The notes beneath the pieces were generated by a model. That model saw nothing but the letters and a program-made list of their open reading frames with translations. It made no database searches and had not been told where the DNA came from. A stretch of 64,000 bases of DNA from Syntrophomonas palmitatica JCM 14374 (lineage in GTDB: Bacteria > Bacillota > Syntrophomonadia > Syntrophomonadales > Syntrophomonadaceae): the NCBI RefSeq assembly GCF_001311885.1, contig NZ_BBCE01000016.1, positions 1 to 64,000 of the forward strand, in the 5' to 3' direction. Numbering within the stretch: position 1 is the stretch's first letter; every line of letters begins with the position of its first letter. The position numbers and the translations under genes are program-made. Below are positions 41,291 through 52,194 of this stretch, in pieces.

Positions 41291-42139
41291 TTGGGGAAAA
41301 TAACTGATTTTTTAAATATGGTAGATTTTCAACATACCCTTTTTGGGCTGCCCTTTGCTTATCTCGGTGCTTTTTTAGCGGCACAAGGACTGCCAACTCT
41401 GGCTCAGTTTGTCTGGATTACGCTGGCCATGATAGGCGCTCGAACTGCGGCTCTTTGTTTAAACCGTTTAATCGATTTGCAAATCGATGCATCTAATCCC
41501 CGTACGGCTGGCTGGGTTATGCCGGCAGGGAAACTTTCTTCTTCCAAAGTATGGTTAATGGTTTTCGTTTGTTTTGGGGTATTATTTTTATCTGCCTGGA
41601 ATTTGAATTTATTATGTTTTAAACTGGCCCCGTTGGCTGTGCTGATATTATGGTTATATTCATATACCAAACGGTTTACCTGGTGGTGCCATTTTATTCT
41701 GGGTTTAGCGATTGGGATCGGCCCAATCGGCGCCTGGATAGCTATCAGCGGCGTCTTTGACTGGCAGCCGCTATTATTGGGCCTGGGGGTGGCATGCTGG
41801 ATTGCCGGTTTTGATACCATGTATGCCTGTCAGGATATTGAATTTGACCGCCGTCAAGGCCTGCATTCCATACCGGCCCGCTTTGGAGAAAAGGGAGCCT
41901 TAATTTTTTCAGCGGTTTTTCATGGCTTCACCATAATATTTTTAACGCTGGCCGGCTTTGTTTTAGAACTGGGCTTTTTCTATTACAGCGGTATAGCCCT
42001 GGCTGCGGTTATATTGATTTACGAACATATTCTGGTTAAACCCGGCGATCTCAGCCGGGTTAATTTCGCTTCATTCAAGATCAATCGTTATGTGGGGCTG
42101 TTAATTTTTATTGCCACTACTATTGACTTATTTGTATAA
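41291..42139 (+). CDS. UbiA-family prenyltransferase (menaquinone type)
   Basis: An integral-membrane aromatic prenyltransferase with about eight to nine helices. The two Asp-rich motifs are NRLIDLQIDASNPRT and DIEFDRRQGLHSIPARFG. The NRxIDxxIDAxNPRT form is typical of the putative 4-hydroxybenzoate/MqnP-like enzymes of the futalosine menaquinone route. With UbiX and a polyprenyl synthase next to it, it probably prenylates the menaquinone precursor. TTG 41291 has GGAGG 11 bases upstream; there is no better start nearby. Other mqn genes are not in this window. Confidence 0.88.
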   Translation: MGKITDFLNMVDFQHTLFGLPFAYLGAFLAAQGLPTLAQFVWITLAMIGARTAALCLNRLIDLQIDASNPRTAGWVMPAGKLSSSKVWLMVFVCFGVLFLSAWNLNLLCFKLAPLAVLILWLYSYTKRFTWWCHFILGLAIGIGPIGAWIAISGVFDWQPLLLGLGVACWIAGFDTMYACQDIEFDRRQGLHSIPARFGEKGALIFSAVFHGFTIIFLTLAGFVLELGFFYYSGIALAAVILIYEHILVKPGDLSRVNFASFKINRYVGLLIFIATTIDLFV

Positions 42140-42144
42140 ATTAA

Positions 42145-42210
42145 CAAACCACAGCTGGATACAGATTAAACATTGTAAGACATCTGTGTGTATCTGTGGC
42201 AATTCGGATC
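42145..42210. repeat. Palindromic CACAG/CTGTG intergenic repeat
   Basis: ACCACAGCTGGATACAGATT (from about 42149) faces ACATCTGTGTGTATCTGTGG (42179-42199), an imperfect inverted repeat. Related copies occur near 50930, 52130 and 63660. Confidence 0.55.
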
Positions 42211-42225
42211 TTTGGGGGTTTTGAT

Positions 42226-42815
42226 TTGCGGCGTTTCATTGTAGCTCTAACCGGGGCCAGTGGGGTAGTGTACGGCATTCGTCTCTTGGAATACCTTTTG
42301 ACAGCGGGAATGGAGGTACACCTCATTATCAGTGAGGCTGCTTATCTCGTGCTGGAACAAGAAATGGGCTGGGATTTTACTCTAGGACATGAGAAAGTGT
42401 TGCGTTCCCAATTACCGCCGGGCAACTTGTTCTTCTATGAGAACAAAAACCTGGCTGCCCAAATAGCCAGTGGATCGTTTCTGCATGAGGGGATGGTAGT
42501 GGTTCCCTGTACCATGGGTACACTGTCGGCTGTAGCCAGGGCAGTTCCAATAATTTAATCGAACGGGCTGCCGATGTGGCTTTAAAAGAGAAAAAACCAT
42601 TAATTCTGGTTCCCCGAGAAACACCTCTTAATTCAATTCATCTGCATAATATGCTGAGGGCAGCTGAAGCTGGAGCGCAAATAATTCCGGCCATGCCGGC
42701 TTTTTATCACAACCCTTTAACTATTGAAGATTTGGTTGTGTTCCTGGTGGGTAAAATTCTTGACAACCTGGGAGTAGCCCACCAGTTGTTTGCACGTTAT
42801 CAGGGAAACAATTAA
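42226..42815 (+). CDS. ubiX: UbiX-like flavin prenyltransferase (apparent frameshift)
   Basis: Makes prenylated FMN for a UbiD-type decarboxylase, used in quinone biosynthesis. The N-terminus is [19 protein letters not shown]; later [20 protein letters not shown] and [10 protein letters not shown] are family signatures. The frame closes at 42558; one G missing from GGG 42539-42541 restores [18 protein letters not shown] and joins the second half. The start TTG 42226 ([10 protein letters not shown]) follows GGGGG; the 10 codons before it are repeat sequence. It lies between UbiA and the polyprenyl synthase. The partner UbiD is not in the window. Confidence 0.88.
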
Positions 42816-42930
42816 AAAATAAAAAGCTTGAACAACGGTACAATAATATTAAAAGAAATAATGCGGGTGTTAGTTGTTTTTTTGTTTTTAATCTTTATAA
42901 TGAAATGGAATTGCATTTTGAGGGGAAACT

Positions 42931-43898
42931 ATGCCTGACTTTAATTTTTTTGATTCGGTGGAAAAGGAACTGGAGCTGGTCGAAGTCAACCTGGCATCCA
43001 ATGTAGACAGTTCGGTAGGGCTGCTCAACCAGGCTTCGGTACATTTAATAGAAGCTGGCGGGAAACGTATGCGTCCGGCATTTACCTTGATGGCGGCCAG
43101 TATTTTTCAGGAAGAATTAGAACCGATCATTCCGGCTGCGGTAGCTCTTGAACTGATTCACCTGGCCACCCTGGTTCATGATGATGTTATTGATAACTCC
43201 GATAAAAGACGGGGAACGGAAACGGTAAAAAAGGCCTGGGGCAACCGGGTGTCAATTTATGCCGGAAACTTTATATTCGCCCGGGCTTTAGGACTGGTTG
43301 CAGGATATAAGCGCAGTGATATTGTGGCGCTTCTGGCTGATGCCAGTATGAAGATATGTGAAGGCGAAATAATTCAAATGTTAAGCTGTTATAATGTTAA
43401 ACTTGGTTTAAAGAATTATCTGCGCCGTATTGAACGCAAAACAGCTTTGCTTATTTCCGTAAGCTGTGCCATGGGTGCGATGTTAGCCAATGCCCTGCCC
43501 GGTCAGATAGAAGCGTTAAGCAAATACGGGTATTATTTAGGGATGGCCTTTCAGGTAACTGATGATATCCTGGATTTTATTGCTGATGAAAAAATACTTG
43601 GCAAGCCTACCGGCAGTGATATTCGTCAGGGGGTAATAACCCTGCCTGCCTTATATGCTTTAAAACACGACATTCATCGCGATGAGCTGGCTGTTCTGCT
43701 TTCATCTCCAGAAGCTTGCGAAGCCAAAGCAGACAGAATAATAGAAATAATTACCAATTCAGATGGTATTGATTACTCTTATTTTGTAAGCAGGCATTTT
43801 GCTATAAAGCTCGCAAACAGTTAGAATTAATCCCGGATTCACCGGTAAAACAGAAGTTATTCGAAATGACTGATTTTGTTATGGACCGGGATTTTTAG
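42931..43898 (+). CDS. Polyprenyl diphosphate synthase (apparent frameshift)
   Basis: A trans-prenyltransferase that makes the isoprenoid tail, probably for menaquinone. It has both Asp-rich motifs (LVHDDVIDNSDKRRG and FQVTDDILDF) and GGKRMRPAF. Length about 322 residues after repair fits hepta- or octaprenyl synthases. The frame ends at 43824 with an atypical tail; adding one T at 43803 gives KARKQLELIPDSPVKQKLFE and the expected end at 43898. The repaired stop is 12 bases before tatC. A degenerate homologue lies 2 kb upstream and could be a second subunit. Chain length is not readable. Confidence 0.9.
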
Positions 43899-43910
43899 AG
43901 GAGGGTAGAA

Positions 43911-44672
43911 ATGGGACTGTCCGATATGTCTCCGGAGGACAAACAAACAATATTGGAACATCTGGAAGCATTGCGTTTTTCAGTAATTGTCAGCTTCGTA
44001 GCTTTAATAATTGCAGCTTTTGTTTGTTTTTATTACAGCGAACAGATTTTAGCCGTAATAACACAACCTTTAAGATCCCTCAATGAAAACCTGGTGGTAA
44101 CCGGTGTCACCGAGGCTTTCTTTGTGAAGCTGAAATTGTCTTTTTACGCTGGTTTTGTTCTGGCCTTTCCTGTTATTATTTGGGCTTTGTGGCGTTTTAT
44201 CAAACCGGCCCTCTATCCTCATGAAAGGAAATATGTATATATTTTTGTACCCTTGTCAGTTTTGCTTTTTAGCGCTGGGGTATTATTTTCATATTTTGGC
44301 ATTTTGCGTTTGGTTTTAAATTTTTTCATTTATATTGCCGGTGAAAACCTGGATACTATGTTCAAAGTAGACCAATATGTATCATTTGTTACGGCTTTTA
44401 CATTGCCTTTCGGTTTAGTCTTTGAAATGCCGGTAGTAGTTTTTTTCCTGGCCAAACTTGGTTTTATAAAATATGAAGCGATGGCTCGCAACCGTAAATA
44501 CGCCTTGTTAGTAATTGTTATTCTGGCTGCTGCCTTAACTCCTGGCCCTGATCCCTTTTCGCAAATGATGATGGCAGGACCTGTTTATCTGCTTTACGAG
44601 ATAAGCATCTGGGTAGCTAAAAAGGCCAAACCGACACGGGACAGATGGGCTGACAACAATAATGACAAATAA
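43911..44672 (+). CDS. tatC: Sec-independent (Tat) translocase subunit TatC
   Basis: The core receptor of the twin-arginine translocase, 253 residues with six membrane helices. The conserved first loop EHLEALRFS and the FxxFxP-type region AFTLPFGLVFEMPVV are present, as is AAALTPGPDPFSQ. GAGGAGGG precedes the ATG. It is followed by tatA, 156 bases on with its own promoter. Tat substrates here would be folded Fe-S or molybdenum proteins, but none with a clear RR signal is seen in this window. Confidence 0.94.
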   Translation: MGLSDMSPEDKQTILEHLEALRFSVIVSFVALIIAAFVCFYYSEQILAVITQPLRSLNENLVVTGVTEAFFVKLKLSFYAGFVLAFPVIIWALWRFIKPALYPHERKYVYIFVPLSVLLFSAGVLFSYFGILRLVLNFFIYIAGENLDTMFKVDQYVSFVTAFTLPFGLVFEMPVVVFFLAKLGFIKYEAMARNRKYALLVIVILAAALTPGPDPFSQMMMAGPVYLLYEISIWVAKKAKPTRDRWADNNNDK

Positions 44673-44737
44673 CCCGAGAAAGCAGGAAAAGCGATTAAAT
44701 CCAGGCTTGGAATAGTATGCTAATGACCAGTGCTTGC

Positions 44738-44766
44738 TTTACAAAGCATTTGCTTTTTGTCATAAT
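44738..44766 (+). promoter_or_regulatory. Promoter of tatA and probably the haem cluster
   Basis: TTTACA (44738-44743) and CATAAT (44761-44766) have the ideal 17-base spacing. Transcription would start near 44772. tatA begins at 44828 behind AAGGAGGT, and the haem genes follow it. Confidence 0.6.
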
Positions 44767-44827
44767 AGCGATAGCGTAAAGGAGAAAAAGTCGACGTTAG
44801 AGGATAGTTTTAAGGAGGTTTAATCAG

Positions 44828-45010
44828 GTGTTTGGTTTGATTGGCAATTTCGGCCCCTGGGAACTAATTTTGATAGTAGTGATTCTTCTTATTATCGTAG
44901 GACCCGGAAAACTGCCCGCAGTAGGGGAATCCATGGGTAAGGCTCTGCAGAACTTCCGCAAGGCCAAACAAGAAGAGTTTGACGAACTGGAAGAGAAAAA
45001 AGAAAAATAG
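44828..45010 (+). CDS. tatA: Twin-arginine translocase subunit TatA
   Basis: 60 residues: the N-terminal membrane helix (LILIVVILLIIVGPGKLP) with the conserved GP-K-LP hinge, followed by an amphipathic helix (VGESMGKALQNFRKAKQEEF) and an acidic tail. Start GTG 44828, 8 bases after AAGGAGGT. TatA oligomers form the translocation path with TatC. It is the first gene of a run into the haem genes; one protein may serve as both TatA and TatB. Confidence 0.93.
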   Translation: MFGLIGNFGPWELILIVVILLIIVGPGKLPAVGESMGKALQNFRKAKQEEFDELEEKKEK

Positions 45011-45043
45011 AGTCTAATTACAGACTTTTATTTGGAACTTGCA

Positions 45044-45685
45044 ATGACACAATTATTCCCGGTTTTTATAAACTTAACGGACAAGCCCTGCCTGGTGCTG
45101 GGCGGTGGGCAGGTTGCGGCCCGAAAGGTGCAAAACCTGCTTGATTGCGGCGCTGTTGTCATAGTAATTAGTCCCGAGGCTGTAGATGATATAAAACAAT
45201 ATTCAGAGCAGGGTTTAGTAAAGTGGCTGCCCAGAGAACTGGAAGTCAATGATCTGCAGGGTATCTTTATGGTCTTTGTAGCTACCAGCAGCCCGGAAGC
45301 CAATCAACAGGCTGTGGATTGGTGCCGAGAGCGTAATATTCTGGTTAATGCCGTTGATGATCCTCCTAATTGTGATTTTTACGTGCCATCAGTATTGAGA
45401 AGGAACTCGCTGGTATTAGCCGTTTCAACTGAAGGGAAAAGCCCTCTTTACGCGCGTAAATTGCGTAAAGAACTGGAAAGCATTATTACTCCCGAACATG
45501 GGGAGTATGTTGATTTATTGGGGGAACAGCGGGAACTGATTAAAGAGACCGTCAGCGATATAAATGTCAGGAAAAGAATATTCGAAGCTTTGGTAAATTC
45601 AGATATTCTTGATTTGCTGCGCAGAGGAGAGCGAGTAAAAGTCAGGGAGCGGGTGCAAGAATGTATATCCTCCTGGCAGGATTAA
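45044..45685 (+). CDS. Precorrin-2 dehydrogenase (siroheme synthase N-terminal type)
   Basis: Oxidises precorrin-2 to sirohydrochlorin with NAD+, like SirC or the Met8p/CysG N-domain. The Rossmann motif VLGGGQVAARKVQNLL and the family segment VNAVDDPPNCDFYVPSVLRR (catalytic Asp) are clear, with a helical C-terminal dimer domain. No separate SirB ferrochelatase is seen nearby, so it may also insert iron as Met8p does (inference). ATG 45044 or TTG 45032; neither has a good ribosome binding site. It overlaps hemA by 25 bases. Confidence 0.9.
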   Translation: MTQLFPVFINLTDKPCLVLGGGQVAARKVQNLLDCGAVVIVISPEAVDDIKQYSEQGLVKWLPRELEVNDLQGIFMVFVATSSPEANQQAVDWCRERNILVNAVDDPPNCDFYVPSVLRRNSLVLAVSTEGKSPLYARKLRKELESIITPEHGEYVDLLGEQRELIKETVSDINVRKRIFEALVNSDILDLLRRGERVKVRERVQECISSWQD

Positions 45686-46976
45686 ATCACCGGACTGCTC
45701 CGGTAGATATTCGTGAAAAGTTTGCCATCTCCGGATCCAATCTGGAGGAGGCTTATAATTATCTCAAAACATGCCCCGAACTTGAGGGTGTGGTTATACT
45801 GGCTACCTGCAACCGTACCGAGGTATATGCTACCGCTCGGGAAATTGAACCCGGGGCTCAGGTTCTGAAACAGTTTATGGCTGATTATGCCAAAATGGAT
45901 TTGCAGAACCTGGAACAGTATTTATACCAGCCCAATTGCTATGATGCCATTTATCACCTTTTCCGGGTAGCTTCCGGGCTTGATTCCATGATCATCGGTG
46001 AGTGCCAGATAATCGGACAGGTTAAAGACGCCTATCAGGCCGCGGTTGAAGCCGGAGCAACAGACGGAGTCTTGAACACCCTCTTTCATAAAGCCATCTT
46101 TGTCGGAAAACTGGTACGCACTGAGACCTCTATTGAAAAACATCCCCTTTCTATCAGTTACGCGGCAGTCGAATTAGCCCGCCACCGGTTGGGCAGCCTG
46201 CAGGGCAAAAGCGTTCTGGTGGTAGGTGCTGGTGAAATGAGTGAACTCACCACCAGACACTTGATGATGAACGGGGTTGAATCGGTTATTGTGTCTAACC
46301 GTTCCTATGACCGCGCCGTGGCCATGGCTGATACTTTTAACGGCCGGGCGGTAAAGTTTGATGATTTACCGCAAGAGTTGACCTCTGCTGATATAGTAAT
46401 CAGCTGCACAGCCGCCAATCATTATGTAATTAGAGATGACAATTGCGGCGCGGCCCTAAAATCGCGGCAGGGCAAGGATATTATTTTAATAGATATTGCG
46501 GTGCCCCGGGATATAGATCCTGCTCTGGCTGAATACGATAATGTATTTGTTTACGATATTGATAAGCTTCAGGACGTAGTGAGTTTGGATAATGCCAAAC
46601 GGCAGAAGGCTATTGCTGATGCTGAGAATATAATTACCGCAGAAATCACAAAGTTTAACGAATGGCTGGGATCGTTATATGTAGTGCCGGTAATAACCGC
46701 ATTAAAATCCTGGGCCGAAGAGATAAAGAAACAGGAATTGAATCGGGCTTATAACCGCCTGGGAAAAGTGACCGAGCGGGAGGAAAAGATTATTGGTTCT
46801 CTGGCTACCTCCCTGGTTAACCAATTAATGCATTATCCCATTGTAAATCTAAAGGAAATGGCGGTAAGCAATCAGGGGCATCTGTATGCAGAGGTAGTTA
46901 AAAAGCTGTTTGCTTTACAGGTAGATACGGGGGAACATGCGGATGAAAAATGTCTTGAAATTAGGAACCGGGGTAG
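45661..46976 (+). CDS. hemA: Glutamyl-tRNA reductase (apparent fusion to HemC is a likely artefact)
   Basis: The first committed enzyme of C5 tetrapyrrole synthesis; it reduces glutamyl-tRNA to glutamate-1-semialdehyde using NADPH. Motifs: LATCNRTEVYA with the nucleophile Cys, GLDSMIIGECQIIGQVKDA, and the NADPH fold VVGAGEMSELTTRHL. As written, the frame runs on into HemC to 47865, giving one 734-residue protein. Restoring one C at 46968-46969 instead ends HemA at the TAG 46974-46976, with a normal length near 440 residues. It overlaps the precorrin-2 dehydrogenase gene upstream. Confidence 0.9.
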
Positions 46977-47865
46977 CAAACTGGCTCTCTGGCAGGCTCA
47001 CTGGGCTGCCGGTGAACTGGAAAAACTGCTGCCTGAAATTACGGTCGAGATTAAAACAATTAAAACCACCGGTGATAAGATTTTGGATGTGGCCCTTTCC
47101 CGTATAGGAGATAAGGGGCTTTTTACTAAGGAAATAGAAAACGAATTACTGCAGGGTAATATTGATATAGCCGTACACAGTATGAAGGATCTGCCATCGG
47201 ATATAGCTCCCGGGCTTAGCATCGGCGCAGTAATGCTGCGGGAGGATCCACATGATGTTTTAATTTCTCGCAACGGAAACGGTTTTGATGAACTGCCTTT
47301 GAATGCGGTTATTGGAACTTCGAGCCTGCGCCGTATAGCTCAATTGAAATCCCGGCGTCCTGATCTGAAAATTATAGATATACGCGGAAATGTTGAAACC
47401 CGGATCAGAAAACTTCACGAAGAAGGCCTTGATGGTATTATTCTGGCTTATGCGGGAGTAAAGAGATTAGGATTCGAGTCTTCAATAAGCGAAATATTAC
47501 CGTATGAACTGGTTCTTCCGGCGGCAGGCCAGGGATGTGTGGCTATAGAAACCAGAAGCGATGACCATAAAATCCTGGATATTGTGAATATAATTAATCA
47601 TTCCCAGAGCCAAAGGGCTGTATTGGCTGAACGAGCCTTTCTGAAAGTGCTTGAGGGCGGATGTCAGGTACCCATTGCCTGCCTGGCTGAAGTAAATTCT
47701 GAGCGGATTGAAATGCAGGGATTGGTAGCTTCACTCGCAGGGGAGAAAATAATCAGAGGGAGTATTTCAGCCAGCCTGGATGAACCTGAAAAAGCGGGAA
47801 GGGACTTGGGCCGTCAGCTGTTAGTGCGGGGTGCGGACACAATTTTACAGGATATAAGGGCTTAA
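46943..47865 (+). CDS. hemC: Hydroxymethylbilane synthase (apparent frameshift)
   Basis: Polymerises four porphobilinogens to hydroxymethylbilane. An independent start fits: ATG 46943, 9 bases after GGGGG, gives MKNVLKLGT and, with one C added at 46968-46969, RGSKLALWQAHW, the exact family N-terminus. The in-frame reading from hemA instead gives EIRNRGSK, which is atypical. Further motifs: VHSMKDLPSD, IGTSSLRRIAQL, and the dipyrromethane cysteine in LEGGCQVPIA. Length about 308 residues is normal. It overlaps hemA by about 30 bases, so the two are tightly coupled. Confidence 0.9.
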
Positions 47866-48006
47866 ATTAAACGATGATAAACACAAAACATAATAGTCTT
47901 GATGTTGGTTAAAAAAGATGCCAGATTGCGGGCCAACGAAAAAAACATTGCATACCATAGCATGTTAAGACAGATCCCGAATATGTGATTAATGGAGCGG
48001 GGTTAT

Positions 48007-49530
48007 ATGAAGGGAAAAGGAATAGTATATTTGATTGGGGCAGGTCCGGGAGATCCGGGACTGTTTACTCTTAAAGGGCAAAAACTGTTACAGCAAGCCG
48101 ATGCGGTGGTCTATGATCGCCTGGTCAGCCATGAAATACTGGCTATGGCCAGAGATGATGCCGAAAAGATTTATGTAGGCAAGGAATCGGGACGCCATGC
48201 GCTTTCTCAAGAAGAAATAAATGCTCTGCTGGTGGAAAAAGCCCGTGAAGGCAAAAAAGTCGCCAGGCTGAAAGGCGGAGATCCTTTCATGTTTGGACGG
48301 GGCGGGGAAGAAGCCTTGTACGTTCGGCAAAATGGGTTTGATTTTGAAGTCGTGCCGGGTATTACTTCTGCCATTGCCGTACCTGCGTACGCGGGGATTC
48401 CGGTGACTCATCGTGACGCCACCTCCAGTTTTGCGGTTATTACCGGTCACGAAAAACCTGATAAACAAGAAAGCTCTATAAAATGGAAAGAAATAGCTAC
48501 AGGCATAGGCACGCTGGTTTTCTTAATGGGTGTTGAAAACCTGGGATTTATATGCGAAAAACTTATGGCAAATGGCCGGGACAAGGATACACCCGTAGCG
48601 CTGGTTCGCTGGGGGACTCTGGCCGAACAGGAGGTTTTAACCGGAACACTGGAAAATATTGTAAAGAAGGTTGAGGAAGCTGCCTTTAAACCCCCGGCGG
48701 TCATAGTTGTCGGTGAAGTAGTAAATCTTCGCGATGATTTAAAATGGCTGGAATATAAACCCTTATGGGGTAAAAAGGTAGTTATCACCAGGGCACGAGC
48801 TCAGGCCAGTCTCCTGGCTGATGGCGTGAAGGCTTTGGGCGGTCAGGCTGTAGAGTTTCCTTCTATAATAATTAAACCGGAAGAGGACCTGCATACATTG
48901 CATCGGGCTTTTCAGTCTTTGTCCCGTTATGATTGGATAATATTTACCAGTGTTAACGGAGTGGAGATATTTTTCTCCGAGTTAATAAAGCAGCAGAAGG
49001 ATGTTCGCGAGTTAAAGGGCATTAAAATATGCGCCATAGGTCCGGCCACTCGGGAAAGCCTGGAAAAACGCGGTTTGCAGGTAGATGTAATTCCAGACGA
49101 ATACAGGGCTGAGGGTATTATTAAAGAAATGCAGGTTCGGGTGAAAAGGGGCGAATGGGTTCTTCTTCCCCGGGCGCGGGGAGCCCGGCCGGTTCTGCCC
49201 GATGCTTTAAGAGGTCTGGGGGCGCATGTAAACGAGGTATTTTTATATGAAGCTATTACGGCCTCTAATATCAGCCGGGAACAGATGACGGAAATTATGA
49301 CCGGCAGGATAGACTACTTAACTTTTACCAGTTCATCAACCGTGAGCAATTTTGTTAAAATTGTAGGGCAGGAAAATGTTAAAAAACTCAATCAGCAAAT
49401 TAAAGTGGCCTGCATTGGGCCTATAACCGCTGACACTGCCCGAGAGTTAGGTTTTGATGTTCATATTATGGCTAATGAATACACTATAGAAGGTTTGTTA
49501 AATGCTCTGGTAGAAGACGCTGAAGTATAA
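48007..49530 (+). CDS. cobA-hemD: Uroporphyrinogen-III C-methyltransferase / uroporphyrinogen-III synthase fusion
   Basis: A two-domain fusion common in Clostridia. Residues 1 to about 245 are SUMT (IGAGPGDPGLFTLKG, RLKGGDPFMFGRGGEE, VPGITSAIAVPAYAGIP), which methylates uroporphyrinogen III to precorrin-2. Residues about 255-505 are HemD (VVITRARAQASLLADG, FTSVNGVEIFF, FTSSSTVSNF). This fusion is in one open frame and matches known architecture, unlike the hemA-hemC run-on. ATG 48007 follows GGAGCGGGG; ATG 47992 is in frame. It commits uroporphyrinogen III to siroheme. Confidence 0.93.
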   Translation: MKGKGIVYLIGAGPGDPGLFTLKGQKLLQQADAVVYDRLVSHEILAMARDDAEKIYVGKESGRHALSQEEINALLVEKAREGKKVARLKGGDPFMFGRGGEEALYVRQNGFDFEVVPGITSAIAVPAYAGIPVTHRDATSSFAVITGHEKPDKQESSIKWKEIATGIGTLVFLMGVENLGFICEKLMANGRDKDTPVALVRWGTLAEQEVLTGTLENIVKKVEEAAFKPPAVIVVGEVVNLRDDLKWLEYKPLWGKKVVITRARAQASLLADGVKALGGQAVEFPSIIIKPEEDLHTLHRAFQSLSRYDWIIFTSVNGVEIFFSELIKQQKDVRELKGIKICAIGPATRESLEKRGLQVDVIPDEYRAEGIIKEMQVRVKRGEWVLLPRARGARPVLPDALRGLGAHVNEVFLYEAITASNISREQMTEIMTGRIDYLTFTSSSTVSNFVKIVGQENVKKLNQQIKVACIGPITADTARELGFDVHIMANEYTIEGLLNALVEDAEV

Positions 49531-49594
49531 AGTGAATGTGCAAATAAACTCAATAGTTGCCGGTTAATGCTGCCCAAGGTGTTTATTATAACCG

Positions 49595-49640
49595 CATATT
49601 GCCGCGCCAAGTTCGCAATGACACTTTTGCAGCCCATGTG
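49595..49640. repeat. Intergenic repeat fragment
   Basis: GCCGCGCCAAGTTCGCAATGACAC looks like the reverse end of the GTCATTGCGAG-type element at 27725 and 41235. The 217-base gap 49531-49747 otherwise shows no gene. Confidence 0.35.
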
Positions 49641-49747
49641 CAAACCATATAAAAGCTGAGTTTTAATACATAATTTATCTTTCAAAATTCAGCGTTATTC
49701 ATAAGAAGTCCGCGTTTGTGCGTTTTCAAAATTGGGAGGGTTAATAG

Positions 49748-50929
49748 ATGATTGGATGTACCAAATTGCTTTGTGGAACCGCAACCGTCTCTGAGGCTAT
49801 TAAATACCGGGGCAGTGATCGCGAAATACCTCCGCAGTTGCTGCAGTTTTCAGCCCAAAACCGCCCTCTGGTGGTATGGAATATGACCAACCGCTGCAAC
49901 CTGCGCTGCAAACATTGTTATATTGATGCTGAAGATCGCAGTTATGCCGGTGAACTTAGCACCGAAGAAGCGCGCACATTCATAACTGACCTGGGTGAAA
50001 TGAAAGTGCCGGTATTATTGTTTTCGGGCGGAGAACCCCTGATCAGAAAAGACATTTTTGAACTGGGACGCATGGCGGTAGATCTGGGGTTAAGACCGGT
50101 TATATCAAGCAACGGGACCCTGATAGACGATGAAATTGCCAAAAAGATTAAAGAAACCGGTTTTCAATATGTAGGCATAAGCATAGATGGCGCGCCTGCC
50201 ACCCATGATGATTTCCGCAACAAGAGCGGAGCTTTTGAAGATGCCTTGCGTGGTATTCGGGCCTGCTTAGAAAATGGGGTTAAAACCGGAATAAGATTTA
50301 CCGTGAACAAATATAACCAGAATGATCTTCCTGAGATATTTGAAATAATTGAGCGGGAGCGTATTCCGCGTTTCTGTATGTATCACCTGGTTTATGCCGG
50401 ACGGGGTCAGGAGATGGCAGGGATGGATACCGCCATTTCCGACAAACGTGAGATCCTGGAATATATTTGCCGCAAGACCATTGAACTTAACCAAAAAGGG
50501 GTAGAAACAGAAATACTTACAACCGATAACCACGCTGACGGGGTATTCCTCAGAAATTATATCCAACAGCACCAGCCGGAAAGAGCGGGAGAGATTGTGC
50601 AGCTGCTGGATATGCACGGCGGATGTTCGGCCGGCACGAAATTCGCCAATGTGGATCCGCGCGGCAATGTGCATCCCTGCCAGTTCTGGCAGGACTATAC
50701 CGTGGGCAATGTTAGAGAAAAACCCTTCAGCCAGTTGTGGCTGGGTGACGATGAATTAATGGTAAAGCTTAGAGAAAAGGATAAATATCTGAAAGGCAAA
50801 TGCGGGCAATGCGATTTTAAAACCCTGTGCGCAGGCTGCCGCATAAGAGCCCGGGCGGTCTACGGCGACATCTGGGCCGAAGACCCCGCGTGCTATCTTA
50901 ACGAGAGTGAGCTGAAAAAGGGTAATTAA
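49748..50929 (+). CDS. ahbC: AhbC/NirJ1-like radical SAM enzyme (12,18-didecarboxysiroheme deacetylase)
   Basis: A 393-residue radical SAM protein with CNLRCKHCYID for the SAM [4Fe-4S] cluster and a Cys-rich C-terminus (CGQCDFKTLCAGC) for an auxiliary cluster. The N-terminus MIGCTKLLCGTATVSEAIKY fits AhbC, which removes the acetate side chains of didecarboxysiroheme to give Fe-coproporphyrin III. Its neighbours (hemB, a second radical SAM, ahbA, ahbB, hemL) make this assignment strong; the AhbC versus AhbD split between the two is by N-terminal resemblance. The ATG has GGGAGGG upstream. Confidence 0.87.
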   Translation: MIGCTKLLCGTATVSEAIKYRGSDREIPPQLLQFSAQNRPLVVWNMTNRCNLRCKHCYIDAEDRSYAGELSTEEARTFITDLGEMKVPVLLFSGGEPLIRKDIFELGRMAVDLGLRPVISSNGTLIDDEIAKKIKETGFQYVGISIDGAPATHDDFRNKSGAFEDALRGIRACLENGVKTGIRFTVNKYNQNDLPEIFEIIERERIPRFCMYHLVYAGRGQEMAGMDTAISDKREILEYICRKTIELNQKGVETEILTTDNHADGVFLRNYIQQHQPERAGEIVQLLDMHGGCSAGTKFANVDPRGNVHPCQFWQDYTVGNVREKPFSQLWLGDDELMVKLREKDKYLKGKCGQCDFKTLCAGCRIRARAVYGDIWAEDPACYLNESELKKGN

Positions 50930-51000
50930 CACAGATTAAACACAGATGTTCACAGATGAGTTTTAAATAATATCTGTGAAGAATTTGTGTTGAATCATCG
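50930..51000. repeat. CACAGAT/ATCTGTG palindromic repeat
   Basis: ACACAGATTAAACACAGATG and TTCACAGATGAG (50931-50960) face AATATCTGTGAAG and TTTGTGTTG further on. The element lies between two genes of the haem cluster, so it is transcribed within the operon or carries a signal for the next gene. Confidence 0.55.
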
Positions 51001-51025
51001 TTCTCTTTATTCTGGGGGTGTATTA

Positions 51026-52008
<983 letters not shown>

Positions 52009-52019
52009 AAGAGAACAAA

Positions 52020-52186
52020 TCAACACATATTTATACAGATTTTGCGCTGATTAACACAGATACAATAACCTAACGTAACTAACAAAGAAGCTTCCTTTTT
52101 GTAACTATAATCTAAATATAAATAACTATAAATTTATCTGTGTATATCTGTGGACCATCTGTGTTCATCTGTGGTTAATTTGGAGG
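52020..52186. repeat. CAGAT/ATCTG repeat region between hemB and ahbD
   Basis: TTATACAGATTTTGCG and TTAACACAGATACAATAACC near the left are mirrored by ATTTATCTGTGTATATCTGTGG and CATCTGTGTTCATCTGTGG at 52132-52175, just before the ahbD ribosome binding site. The AT-rich middle holds no gene. Confidence 0.55.
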
Positions 52187-52194
52187 TGTATTCG

